Assembly: GCF_044793635.1 (NCBI RefSeq)
Contig: NZ_CP084992.1
Location: 2,356,001-2,420,000 of the forward strand
Reading direction: 5' to 3'
DNA from: Virgibacillus_F necropolis_A
Lineage (GTDB): Bacteria > Bacillota > Bacilli > Bacillales > Amphibacillaceae
DNA: 64,000 nt
The notes below the pieces were generated by a model. It did not search any database. It was not told where the DNA came from and saw nothing but the letters and a program-made list of their open reading frames with translations. Positions within the stretch are counted from its first letter, which is position 1. Each line of letters starts with the position of its first letter. The position numbers and the translations under genes are program-made. This document shows, piece after piece, positions 1 to 8,216 of the stretch.

Positions 1-1
1 T

Positions 2-373
2 GAAGATTTAATTAAATTATTAGGAGCGATGAAAATGAGTAAAGAAAAGTATTTCACAAAAGAGCAGTTAGATCGAATGAAAGAACAATATGAAAATAGC
101 GATTCAGATACCTTGAAAAAAGAAGGGGAAAAGTTTAATACCGTTATGGATGAAATTCGTAACCACATGAAACAAGGTAGTCCTGCAACGGACAAACGTG
201 TTCAAAGTTTAGCTAAACAATGGCAAGAGCTTGTAGGTAAGTTTGCTCCACAAAATGACCCTGAATTTATAAAAGCTGCGGAAAAATTCCATGCGGAAAA
301 TCCAGGGAATGACCTGCAAAATGGTGTAGATGCTGAAATTTATCAGTACATTGGGAAGGCCTTGCAGGAGTAA
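2..373 (+). CDS. MerR-family regulator, C-terminal TipAS-like domain (5' end outside window)
   Basis: The reading frame is open to the left edge, so only the C-terminal part of a longer protein is present. The visible part reads like the TipAS drug-binding domain that follows the MerR DNA-binding domain and coiled coil in Mta/TipA regulators: it starts near SKEKYFTKEQLDRM, is helical and highly charged, and ends in a short Gly/Asn-rich helix pair before IYQYIGKALQE. A complete relative lies at 57959-58696. An AGGAG at 22-26 stands 8 bases before an in-frame ATG at 35, so a free TipAS-like protein could also be made from this gene. Family assignment is by pattern only. A small stand-alone protein of the same fold is the alternative if the upstream frame closes just outside the window. 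Confidence 0.7.
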   Translation, partial: EDLIKLLGAMKMSKEKYFTKEQLDRMKEQYENSDSDTLKKEGEKFNTVMDEIRNHMKQGSPATDKRVQSLAKQWQELVGKFAPQNDPEFIKAAEKFHAENPGNDLQNGVDAEIYQYIGKALQE

Positions 374-411
374 GTAACTTAATGACAGAAAGAGGGAGAA
401 CTTTTTGAGGA

Positions 412-1020
412 ACGGGTTCCGTTTCCTATCGCAAAAACCTAATTTACACCTATAAAGTAGTGGAGATGTATATCAAATAGCACCGCAAAACGCGGTGCTA
501 TTTGATATCTTAAAAAAATAGCCTAGCTTTAGTATTATTTTTATTGCTTGCTCAAAAAAACTCGTTAGCTGGAATTGGTGGACATACGGTTTGCTATTTC
601 TATTAAAAAAGTGATTTTGAGGAAGTATGCGGACATACAATACCTTATTTAACATATATCAAAGTAAAATAGGGGTATTACTTCCAAATAGGGCACCTGT
701 TGTCCGTTTAACACCTTAATATTGCTTGTTTTCTATAAATAAAGTACCTGATGTTCGCGAAAATAATTTAAGGTATTCCTTTATTCAAGATCTTTGTTTT
801 ATGTATCCCAATTTGCATAAGAAATTGCAGGTCTAAATATAGACTAACACTGGCTATTGTAATCTAAAAAATCGGGGTACAATTCACATTAAAACTTTAA
901 TGGATATTAAACCAAAAATGCTACTATACCAACAAAAAATGACCACCAAATTTTAGCATACAAATTTGATGATCATTTTACTTTATATTTTTAAGGTTTG
1001 CGATAGATAACGGAACCCGT
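412..1020. mobile_element. MITE-like non-coding element with 24-bp terminal inverted repeats
   Basis: The left end (412-435) and the reverse complement of the right end (997-1020) match at 22 of 24 positions, both starting ACGGGTTCCGTT. No credible gene lies between them. Near the left end is a perfect 17-bp hairpin (470-486 with 492-508, 5-base loop); it lacks a T-run, so it is not a normal terminator. Most of the element (about 525-1020) recurs in inverted, diverged form at 36352-36750. Size, inverted ends, absence of a gene and the second copy fit a miniature element mobilised in trans. No clear target-site duplication is visible. This accounts for nearly all of the 700-bp gap between neighbouring genes. 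Confidence 0.65.
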
Positions 1021-1078
1021 CACCTGTTGGGTTTACCCTCTTTTTGCCTTATTGTACATCTGTGGTCACGGAGTTGTT

Positions 1079-1966
1079 TTACAATATCCTTATATTAAGC
1101 TTTTCTGATATTAATTTCCGATACCTGTCAAATTTTTGTATACCTTTAAAATTTGCAAGCATTCCTTGGATCACAAATTCTTTAGGATCCTCTTTTTTTA
1201 CTTCTGAAATTAAAAAGTCAATTACACCTTGTAGCTCATTAACCATTTTATCTTCGAGTTCATAATTGTTAAGCATTTTCTGCATGTCTAACAAGTGGCC
1301 AACGACCTCTTTTTTTGCTAATTCTTCTGGTTCTCTAATATCAGAAAAAATAGGTGCCATTTTATCTTCCGTAAGTACCGGTTGTATTTCCTTTGATAGT
1401 AAGTTTACAACTATGTCATCTAAGCGTTCTACTATAAATGAAGCAAGTTCAGGAATCTGTATGTCTATGTCACCATGAATTAAAACTTGCATGTAGCGGC
1501 TTTTAATTCCTTCGAATATGTTGGACATATCCATAACATAAGGTTTTATATCTTGCCCATAAATTGAAATAAACGTTTCTTTATACCATTTGTGTGTTTC
1601 GAATTCTTTGAATCGAATAAATTCAAAAAGTTCCTTGTTTAACGTAATTGCTTGTTCTTTAAACTGTGTAAGAATGAAGCTTTTATGTCTTAGTATTTCA
1701 TAAAATTGTACTTCTACCTGTTTTATAAAGTTTTCTTTTGGACTTAACTGTTCATCCGTGGCATTTTGTATGTTTTCCTGCATCAAATCATAATAGTATT
1801 TAAATATTTCAAGCAACAATTCGTCCTTAGAGTGAAAGTGTAAATAGAAGGCACCCTTTGAAACATTGCTTTTTTCGGCAATTTCCTGAATAGATGTAGA
1901 ATAAAACCCTTTATCTGCAAAAAGGTCTATGGAAGTAACGATTATATTCTTTTTCTTTTCATTCAT
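1079..1966 (-). CDS. TetR/AcrR-family repressor of the adjacent RND pump (YerO-like)
   Basis: This 295-residue TetR-type regulator is encoded divergently from the SwrC-like pump at 2181. The N-terminal 60 residues hold the helix-turn-helix (TSIQEIAEKSNVSKGAFYLH); the long C-terminal region should be the ligand-binding and dimer domain. It is longer than the usual 190-220 residues, with about 80 extra charged, helical residues at the C-terminus. In B. subtilis the TetR gene yerO sits beside yerP (swrC), so the likely role is drug- or surfactant-responsive repression of the pump. Candidate operators in the shared upstream region support this: a perfect palindrome at 1985-2000 and a TGACCAGTCAGTCA box at 2135-2148. 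Target regulation is inferred from position. Confidence 0.85.
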   Translation of the reverse strand: MNEKKKNIIVTSIDLFADKGFYSTSIQEIAEKSNVSKGAFYLHFHSKDELLLEIFKYYYDLMQENIQNATDEQLSPKENFIKQVEVQFYEILRHKSFILTQFKEQAITLNKELFEFIRFKEFETHKWYKETFISIYGQDIKPYVMDMSNIFEGIKSRYMQVLIHGDIDIQIPELASFIVERLDDIVVNLLSKEIQPVLTEDKMAPIFSDIREPEELAKKEVVGHLLDMQKMLNNYELEDKMVNELQGVIDFLISEVKKEDPKEFVIQGMLANFKGIQKFDRYRKLISEKLNIRIL

Positions 1967-1984
1967 AAGTTCACGACCCTGTAC

Positions 1985-2000
1985 ATGACCAAGTGGTCAT
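1985..2000. promoter_or_regulatory. Candidate TetR operator (palindrome)
   Basis: ATGACCA and TGGTCAT form a perfect 7-bp inverted repeat around AG, just upstream of the TetR gene start at 1966. The half-site TGACCA recurs at 2009-2014 and in the box at 2135. Binding is inferred. Confidence 0.5.
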
Positions 2001-2134
2001 TTTTATTTTGACCAAGTTATTTACAATATATAATAGCAGATTTTACATGATTGACACAAACTTTTCAATATATTAATTTTAAGCCATTTTATGGTTGATT
2101 AATTAACAATAATCGTTTATATTAAGTAATGTTC

Positions 2135-2148
2135 TGACCAGTCAGTCA
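2135..2148. promoter_or_regulatory. Candidate TetR operator upstream of swrC
   Basis: TGACCAGTCAGTCA lies 33 bases before the pump start codon. It shares the TGACCA half-site with the palindrome at 1985-2000, as expected if the divergent TetR protein represses the pump gene. A TTGACA at 2051-2056 could serve as the -35 of the pump promoter. Confidence 0.45.
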
Positions 2149-2180
2149 AATGAATAGATCGTAATGAAGGAGTGTACTAC

Positions 2181-5100
2181 TTGAAGAAAATAACTAATTT
2201 CTCTCTTAATAATAAATTTGCTATATGGATTTTAACCATTATGGTTGTTGCTGCAGGTTTATATTCGGGTTTAAATATGAAACAAGAAACAATGCCTGAT
2301 ATTACCTTGCCGAACGTATCCGTAATGACTACTTATCCAGGGGCAGCACCAGATGAAGTTGCAGAGGAAGTAACGGTGCCAATTGAGCAACGGATACAAA
2401 ACTTAAAAGGAGTCGAACTTGTTAGCTCTACTTCTTTAGCAAATGCTTCATCTGTACAAATACAGTTTAGCTTTGATACAGATATGGATGAGGCAACGAA
2501 TGAAGTAGAAAGTGCATTATCTAATCTGGATTTGCCTGAAGGGGCGAACGATCCACAAGTTTCACGATTAAGTATGAATGCATTTCCGGTTATAGCTTTA
2601 AGCATTAGTGATGCAGATCATACTTTAGAGCAATTGACGACAACGGTAGAGAAAGATGTTGTTCCAACTCTAGAAGGTATTGAAGGCGTTTCTGATGCGC
2701 AAATTACTGGACAACAAGTGCAAAAGGTTAACATTAATTTTGATGAAGACCAACTGGCTAAATATGGTTTAAATCTAAAAACGATAAAACAATTGATTCA
2801 AGGATCAGATATATCTTTTCCATTGGGTTTAACAAATTTTGATGGGGAAGTTAAAAATCTGGTCATTGATGGAAATGTTGCGACTGTTGAGGATTTGCGG
2901 AATTTAGAAATACCTGTTACGCCAACACAAACAGGTCAACCAACCCAACAGGGAAGCACACCAACCCAAAATCCGGGACAACAAGGTCAAACCCAACAAG
3001 CACAGGGGTCAATGGAATTACCGACAGTACAATTAAACGAACTTGCTGAGATTAAAGTTGTAGGGGAAGCTGAATCTATCTCAAGAACAAATGGTGAAGA
3101 TTCAATCGGTATTCAAATTGTAAAGGCAGCTGATGCAAACACAGTTGATGTTGTCAATGGAGTGAAAGATGCTCTCAGTAACTTTGAGGACGATCTTGGT
3201 CTTACAATAACAACTACTTTTGACCAAGGGGAACCAATCGAGGAAGCTGTTAGTACGATGCTGAGCAAAGCTTTGTTTGGTGCGATTTTTGCGGTTGTGA
3301 TCATTCTACTCTTTTTAAGAAGTATTAAGACAACACTAATTTCAATCGTATCGATCCCATTGTCATTACTAATGGCAGTATTCTTGCTGCATCAAATGGA
3401 TATAACCCTTAATATTATGACATTAGGTGCACTTACAGTTGCAATTGGACGGGTAATTGATGATTCGATTGTAGTTATCGAAAATATATATAGACGAATG
3501 GCCTTACCAGGAGAAGAACTTCGTGGAAAAGATTTAATACGCGAATCGACAAGACAGATGTTTATACCTATCTTTTCTTCGACAATAGTAACGATTGCTG
3601 TATTCTTGCCGCTAGGTTTAGTTAGTGGGCAGGTTGGTGAGATGTTCTTACCATTTGCATTAGCGGTTGTCTTTGCTCTATTAGCATCCTTGATTGTTGC
3701 AGTAACAATAGTTCCTATGCTTGCACATTCATTGTTTAAAAAAGGATCAAAAGACGGCGCGGCAAAAGAAAGTAATAAACACAACGAGAAACCTAATAAA
3801 CTAGCTAATTTTTATAAAGGTATCCTTAATTGGACATTAAATCATAAAGTGATTACTTTCGGAGGAGCATCGGTAGTATTAGTTTTAAGTCTGTTCCTTG
3901 TGCCGATCATCGGAGTAAGTTTCTTACCAACGCAAGAACAAAAAATGCTGATGGTTACGTACAGTCCTGAGCCTGGGCAAACAAGAGAAGAAGCAGAAGA
4001 AATAGCACTTGATGCAGAAGAATTCTTTAGTGACCGCGAAGGCGTTACAACCTATCAATATTCATTAGGCGGTGGAAGCCCAATGGCAATGATGGGTATG
4101 GGCGGTGGAAATTCAGCATTATTCTATGTTGAGTACGCTGATGATTTTGAGAATTTTAGTAATGAGGGTACAAAAGTTACCGATTCTTTAAACAAAACCA
4201 CTGATACTGGTGAATGGGGAACAATTGACTTTGCTAGTATGGGAGCAAGTGGATTACAGTTGTTCGTCTATGGAGAAAATATAGAAGAGATACAAAGCGC
4301 TGTTGGTCAAATTCTACCTATTATGAAAGAAAACAACGATTTGGAAAAAGTTGAATCAAGTATATCGGAAGCATATGATCAATATACCTTGGTAGCTAAT
4401 CAAGAAAAGTTAAGTCAATATGGACTGACAGCAGCACAAGTTGGAATGAATCTAAGTAGTGCCGGCGAAGCACCAATTCTCACAACGGTAAAACATGATG
4501 GAGAAGATGTGAATGTTTATATCGAAGTGGAAGAAGAAAAGTATAACAGTATTGAAGATCTAACAAATTCAGAAATACAAACTCCACTCGGCACCACTGT
4601 AAAAGTGAAAGACGTGATGGATGTTGAAGAAGGAAAGTCTCCAGACACTATTGATCGCAGAGAAGGCAAAATGTATGCATCAGTTAGTGCGGACGTGAAG
4701 ACTAATGATGTAGCAGCCGTTTCAGCTGATGTTGAAAATGAAATAAGTGAGCAAGACTTGCCAGGCGGAGTGAATGTTGAGTTTGGCGGTGTAACAGAAC
4801 AAATAAATGAGTCGTTCATGCAGTTAGGGTTGGCAATGCTAGCAGCAATAGCCATTGTTTACTTTGTCCTTGTAGTAACATTTGGTGGGGCACTCGCACC
4901 ACTAGCGATTCTATTCTCATTACCATTTACCATCATCGGTGGTTTAGTAGCACTTTGGATTGCAAATGAACCATTAAGTGTATCAGCTATGATTGGTGCA
5001 TTGATGCTAATTGGTATTGTAGTAACAAATGCGATTGTATTAATTGATCGTGTTATTCACAAAGAAAAAGAAGGACTTTCTACAAGAGAGGCTCTTCTAG

Positions 5101-5324
5101 AAGCTGGTGCTACTCGTCTACGTCCTATTTTAATGACTGCTCTTGCTACGATTGGTGCGCTTATCCCGCTAGCAATCGGAATGGAAGGCGGAGGTCTAAT
5201 TTCAAAAGGACTAGGATTGACAGTAATTGGTGGGTTAACAAGTTCAACGTTATTAACACTTGTTATTGTACCGATTGTATATGAAGCATTCGCTAAATTT
5301 AGGAAAAAAGATATAAAAGAATAA
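2181..5324 (+). CDS. swrC: RND-family efflux transporter, SwrC/YerP type
   Basis: An inner-membrane, proton-driven multidrug or surfactant exporter of about 1,047 residues. It has the RND layout: one N-terminal membrane helix, a large extracytoplasmic loop, membrane helices 2-6, then a repeat of the pattern. The TM4 motif GRVIDDSIVVIENIYR carries the paired Asp residues of the proton relay. In B. subtilis the relative SwrC gives surfactin self-resistance and supports swarming. A GTG at 2172 overlaps the ribosome site GAAGGAG (2166-2172), so TTG at 2181, 8 bases downstream, is the better start. An unusual Gln/Thr/Pro/Gly-rich stretch of about 30 residues (near 247-279) interrupts the first periplasmic-type loop. 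The gene is followed by a strong terminator and is probably monocistronic. Confidence 0.93.
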   Translation: MKKITNFSLNNKFAIWILTIMVVAAGLYSGLNMKQETMPDITLPNVSVMTTYPGAAPDEVAEEVTVPIEQRIQNLKGVELVSSTSLANASSVQIQFSFDTDMDEATNEVESALSNLDLPEGANDPQVSRLSMNAFPVIALSISDADHTLEQLTTTVEKDVVPTLEGIEGVSDAQITGQQVQKVNINFDEDQLAKYGLNLKTIKQLIQGSDISFPLGLTNFDGEVKNLVIDGNVATVEDLRNLEIPVTPTQTGQPTQQGSTPTQNPGQQGQTQQAQGSMELPTVQLNELAEIKVVGEAESISRTNGEDSIGIQIVKAADANTVDVVNGVKDALSNFEDDLGLTITTTFDQGEPIEEAVSTMLSKALFGAIFAVVIILLFLRSIKTTLISIVSIPLSLLMAVFLLHQMDITLNIMTLGALTVAIGRVIDDSIVVIENIYRRMALPGEELRGKDLIRESTRQMFIPIFSSTIVTIAVFLPLGLVSGQVGEMFLPFALAVVFALLASLIVAVTIVPMLAHSLFKKGSKDGAAKESNKHNEKPNKLANFYKGILNWTLNHKVITFGGASVVLVLSLFLVPIIGVSFLPTQEQKMLMVTYSPEPGQTREEAEEIALDAEEFFSDREGVTTYQYSLGGGSPMAMMGMGGGNSALFYVEYADDFENFSNEGTKVTDSLNKTTDTGEWGTIDFASMGASGLQLFVYGENIEEIQSAVGQILPIMKENNDLEKVESSISEAYDQYTLVANQEKLSQYGLTAAQVGMNLSSAGEAPILTTVKHDGEDVNVYIEVEEEKYNSIEDLTNSEIQTPLGTTVKVKDVMDVEEGKSPDTIDRREGKMYASVSADVKTNDVAAVSADVENEISEQDLPGGVNVEFGGVTEQINESFMQLGLAMLAAIAIVYFVLVVTFGGALAPLAILFSLPFTIIGGLVALWIANEPLSVSAMIGALMLIGIVVTNAIVLIDRVIHKEKEGLSTREALLEAGATRLRPILMTALATIGALIPLAIGMEGGGLISKGLGLTVIGGLTSSTLLTLVIVPIVYEAFAKFRKKDIKE

Positions 5325-5335
5325 TGATTTTCAAT

Positions 5336-5383
5336 AAAGCCTTGCTTATCCTTCCTTTTGGAATGATTAGCAAGGCTTTTTAA
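5336..5383 (+). terminator. Intrinsic terminator of swrC
   Basis: AAAGCCTTGCT (5336-5346) pairs with AGCAAGGCTTT (5369-5379), followed by T residues. It starts 11 bases after the swrC stop. Confidence 0.85.
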
Positions 5384-5560
5384 CGTGTAAGGAAAGTATA
5401 AAATGTGACATTGAATATTTTGGTAACTATGCAGGGCCACGTCCAGCTCCAGCGCCTAGCCCGCCTGAGGTTTTAAGTCAAATCTCTTTGTGAAAAATAT
5501 CATCACTAAGAGATTCGTCTTAAACTTGTCGCGGCTGACCAAGGCGCTTGCGCTTTTCTT
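5383..5560. repeat. Palindromic intergenic repeat, family B copy 1 with 5' module
   Basis: The core (about 5440-5560) begins AGCTCCAGCGCCTAGCCC and ends GGCTGACCAAGGCGCTTGCG, so its ends pair. Inside, AATCTCTT and AAGAGATT form a second hairpin and TTTAAG/CTTAAA a third, giving one long nested stem. Related cores occur at 44180-44298, 50849-50970 and 53200-53320. The preceding 60 bases (5383-5440) recur almost unchanged at 50970-51030, where they precede a different palindrome. No gene is supported here. Confidence 0.8.
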
Positions 5561-5618
5561 ACTACTTACCTATAAGAATCGCAACAAGAGAAAGGAAGAC
5601 TATACAGCTGAAAAATCG

Positions 5619-6221
5619 TTATTCATCCGAGAGATGGGGGATGTTTTCCATAACCGCAGCCATTGTGAAAGAAATACATGGGATATTTGGGGAGTTGACA
5701 GGGTCGTCTTTTTGAAAAATATCAACAAGATTGTACTGATCATCGTGAAGGATATGCTTTTCCAAAATGCCAGTATTGGGTTCCACAATCCAGTATTCAG
5801 GAATGCGGAATTTAGCATACGTTTTTAATTTATCAATTTTATCTCTTTTTAACGTTGAAGGAGAAAGAATTTCCACAACAAGATCTGGCGCCCCCTCTAT
5901 TCCTCGGTTACTTATTATATCGATACGTTTTCGACTAATAACTACAAGATCCGGTTGCCGTACTTCAGTAGATGACAAAATCATGTCAACAGGTGCATAT
6001 AATATAATGTAATCTGATTCGCAGCTTTGTGTAATGTTCTTTTGAATCTCAAAACTAATTAATTGGTGTATAACTGATGGCGCAGGGCTCATTAGCTCAA
6101 GTTGTCCCCCTGATAATTCATAATAATTGCCATCATCAATTGATGCGTAGTCATTATACGTGAGGTTATTTTCTCTCAAAATATTGTGGTTTAATTTGTC
6201 ATTTTTACTTTTATCACCCAT
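5619..6221 (-). CDS. Uma2-family (DUF820) putative endonuclease-fold protein
   Basis: This 200-residue protein carries the Uma2/DUF820 signatures in order: YYELSGGQLELMSPAPSV, an Arg-Gln-Pro-Asp segment (VRQPDLVVI), GAPDLVVEILSPST and a C-terminal YAKFRIPEYWIVEP. These correspond to the acidic residues and Glu-x-Leu of a PD-(D/E)XK restriction-endonuclease fold. The family is common in cyanobacteria and scattered in Firmicutes; its cellular role is largely unknown. A good ribosome site (AAGGAGG) precedes the ATG. The gene stands alone between repeat-rich stretches, which fits horizontal movement, though that is inference. Confidence 0.88.
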   Translation of the reverse strand: MGDKSKNDKLNHNILRENNLTYNDYASIDDGNYYELSGGQLELMSPAPSVIHQLISFEIQKNITQSCESDYIILYAPVDMILSSTEVRQPDLVVISRKRIDIISNRGIEGAPDLVVEILSPSTLKRDKIDKLKTYAKFRIPEYWIVEPNTGILEKHILHDDQYNLVDIFQKDDPVNSPNIPCISFTMAAVMENIPHLSDE

Positions 6222-6517
6222 CTATAGTCCTCCTTAGAGCGTTTATAATTAGTATAATATATCTGCAGGAAAATTCCAGTTTAAAATAGTGACTAGTCAG
6301 AATATATGGCCGTGATAAATAATTGACTTTAAAAATCAAATATTCCACTCGCTAATATAGCTAAAGTTTTTTCACAGGCCCTTTTCGGATGCATTGTTGC
6401 TTTTCAACTTCATAGTTGATATAAACTGCCATGAAAATTAACTTCTCTGTGGTGTAGCGCTGGTATTGCGCTACATGAATGACTGCGAAGTAACCAAAAA
6501 TCATGTTCAGTTGCCCT

Positions 6518-6650
6518 GCGACCGCTACGGAAAAATCACTACGCTTTCCGCGGGCTTGCGCTGAGCCTCCTCGATCGCAAAGAACGCTCACTGCGGGGTC
6601 TCATCACTTCGCTTTCCCGCAGGAGTCTCCGTGTTTTTCCTTCGCTGGGG
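6518..6650. repeat. GC-rich palindromic repeat, family A copy 1
   Basis: This copy has the core words of the family: CGCTTTCCGCGGGC, GAGCCTCCTCG, CTGCGGGGTCT and CCCGCAGGAGTCT. It is far more GC-rich than its surroundings. ORFs on either strand here (for example 6361-6591 and 6539-6874 minus) are artefacts of the repeat. Apart from this and the copy at 6730-6862, the gap 6222-6960 holds no feature I can support. Confidence 0.8.
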
Positions 6651-6729
6651 GTTGTGTCCAATAATGGAATGATAGTAATCACTTTATTGATTAGAGCATG
6701 AATTCCCACTATTATGGCAGTTGATTTTC

Positions 6730-6862
6730 GCTGCGGACAGTTGACTCCTGCGGGAACAGCACGAGTCTGAAGACCCCGCAGCGGTGGTCTTCCGCGAGGA
6801 GGCTGAAGCCGTGCCCGCGGAAAGCAACCAGCAGTTACGCCGCAATATATATCTATTCTCTT
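6730..6862. repeat. GC-rich palindromic repeat, family A copy 2 (opposite orientation)
   Basis: It reads GACTCCTGCGGGAACAGCAC, then AAGACCCCGCAG, GAGGAGGCTGAAGCCGTGCC and CGCGGAAAGC, inverted relative to copy 1. It is followed by the shared flank TTACGCCGCAATATATATCT, also found beside the copies near 35.5 kb and 54.8 kb. Copies 1 and 2 face each other across about 80 bp. Confidence 0.8.
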
Positions 6863-6960
6863 ATAAAGCAACAATCTTTAGGAATACAGCCTTTCACAAA
6901 AAAGACGTATAGGCATATGATGTGTAATCACATGAAAAAATGTAGGAGGATTACACAAAG

Positions 6961-7482
6961 ATGTATTCATATAACTATGGGCAATATGGCCAAGACTATC
7001 AAATGTATTATCCTGTAAGGGTAGCAAGGGCATATGCTGAAATAAGTGGTAGTGAGCTTGCTCCTGATCTGCACGGATATGTTGTGTTCACTGATGTTCC
7101 TTATGGGACAGATGTAACGGTGGAAGTAACAGGATTGCCACCTTATAAGCCTGCTCAAGGAGATCAGGCACCGATAGGACCATTTGGATTCCATATACAT
7201 CAACATGCTAATTGTGGAATGGGTGATAAGCCAGATCCTTTCCAAGAGGCAGGGGGGCATTGGAATCCAACAGATCAACCACATGGGAATCATGCTGGTG
7301 ATTTTCCGGTGCTTTTTTCGAATAATGGCTACGCTAGAATGTCATTTTTTACAAACGCATTTAATGTAGAAGATGTAATTGGCAAGACAATCATGATCCA
7401 TCAAAATCCTGACGATTACCGTTCACAGCCATCAGGAGACTCTGGAAAAAGGATAGGTTGCGGACCAATACAGGCTCTATAA
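6961..7482 (+). CDS. sodC: Cu/Zn superoxide dismutase family protein
   Basis: This 173-residue protein has the CuZn-SOD fold signature. Visible ligand candidates are His78 and His80 (GFHIHQ), bridging His100 (GGHWNP), His108, His111 and Asp114 for zinc (PHGNHAGDF), and His147 (MIHQNPDDY) as the fourth copper ligand. Cys85 and Cys167 could form the conserved disulfide, and Arg164 (KRIGCG) matches the active-site arginine. The B. subtilis relative YojM is known to lack two copper ligands; here the set looks complete, so real dismutase activity is plausible. There is no signal peptide: the N-terminus is Tyr/Gln/Gly-rich (MYSYNYGQYGQDY). A strong terminator follows. Confidence 0.9.
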   Translation: MYSYNYGQYGQDYQMYYPVRVARAYAEISGSELAPDLHGYVVFTDVPYGTDVTVEVTGLPPYKPAQGDQAPIGPFGFHIHQHANCGMGDKPDPFQEAGGHWNPTDQPHGNHAGDFPVLFSNNGYARMSFFTNAFNVEDVIGKTIMIHQNPDDYRSQPSGDSGKRIGCGPIQAL

Positions 7483-7493
7483 ATACATGGTAT

Positions 7494-7524
7494 GAGGATG
7501 ATCCTTCAAGGGTCATCCTCTTTT
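7494..7524 (+). terminator. Intrinsic terminator after sodC
   Basis: GAGGATGATCC pairs with GGGTCATCCTC around TTCAA, followed by TTTT, 12 bases after the sodC stop. Confidence 0.85.
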
Positions 7525-7602
7525 AGTTAGATTAGCTTATTTAATTATTCTATTGCATAATTAAGGAAACAAAAATAATACTCTGTACCAAGAGGTGATC
7601 TT

Positions 7603-8199
7603 TTGATTATATGGATTAATGGAACATTTGGATCAGGTAAAACTACAGCTGCTTATGAACTACAAAGAAGATTACCGCAAGCGATTGTTTACGATCCGGA
7701 AAGGTTTGGATATGTATTAATGGCTAACGTTCCAAAGGATATTCAAAAAGATGATTTTCAGGATTACCCTTTGTGGCGAGAAGCAAACTTTTCTCTATTA
7801 AAGCAAATAAATGAAGAATATAAAGGAATCATAATTGTTCCTATGACACTTACCAATCAATTGTATCATGGAGAAATTGTTGGTAAATTGAAAGAACACG
7901 GTGTCGAAGTAAAGCACTTTACTTTATCAGCCTCAAAACTAACGATTCAAAAACGGTTAAGAAAAAGACTGGAAGGTAAAAACTCCTGGGCATATCAACA
8001 GATTGAAGAACGTCTTAATCATTTATCGAAGGATACTTTTAAAGAACACATACATACAGATACTATGTCTATTAATAAAGTTGTAGAAACCATAGCTGAA
8101 TTAGCCAACATCCCACTGTTACCGGATCATCGGACAAGGTTTACAAAATTCATGGACAGGTTAAAAGTTAAGTTGAAGGAAATTAGTTTATTCAAATAG
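7603..8199 (+). CDS. tmrB: TmrB-like P-loop protein (tunicamycin resistance family)
   Basis: A 198-residue P-loop NTPase closely following B. subtilis TmrB in order and length: MIIWINGTFGSGKTT (Walker A), VYDPERFG, KDDFQDYPLWR, GIIIVPMTL, HFTLSASK, KRLRKRLEGKNSW and a basic C-terminal helix thought in TmrB to aid membrane association. TmrB protects against tunicamycin, probably by binding the drug in an ATP-dependent way. The start is TTG, supported by AGAGGTGAT upstream. It is followed after 17 bases by the DUF3891 gene, likely in one transcript. Identification is by remembered family pattern, and the resistance phenotype is inferred. Confidence 0.88.
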   Translation: MIIWINGTFGSGKTTAAYELQRRLPQAIVYDPERFGYVLMANVPKDIQKDDFQDYPLWREANFSLLKQINEEYKGIIIVPMTLTNQLYHGEIVGKLKEHGVEVKHFTLSASKLTIQKRLRKRLEGKNSWAYQQIEERLNHLSKDTFKEHIHTDTMSINKVVETIAELANIPLLPDHRTRFTKFMDRLKVKLKEISLFK

Positions 8200-8216
8200 T
8201 GTGAAGGGGTGGTTAT

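Noticed and set aside
470..508. Perfect 17-bp hairpin considered as a terminator for the first gene
   Set aside because: No T-run follows on either strand and it lies within the MITE-like element; it is better seen as part of that element.
5490..5828. 112-residue plus-strand ORF
   Set aside because: It begins in a family B palindrome and runs antisense to the Uma2 gene.
6361..6874. ORFs of 76 and 111 residues on the minus strand
   Set aside because: They run through GC-rich palindromic repeats. Fragments such as TRAVPAGV recur in ORFs at every copy of this repeat, so these are not genes.
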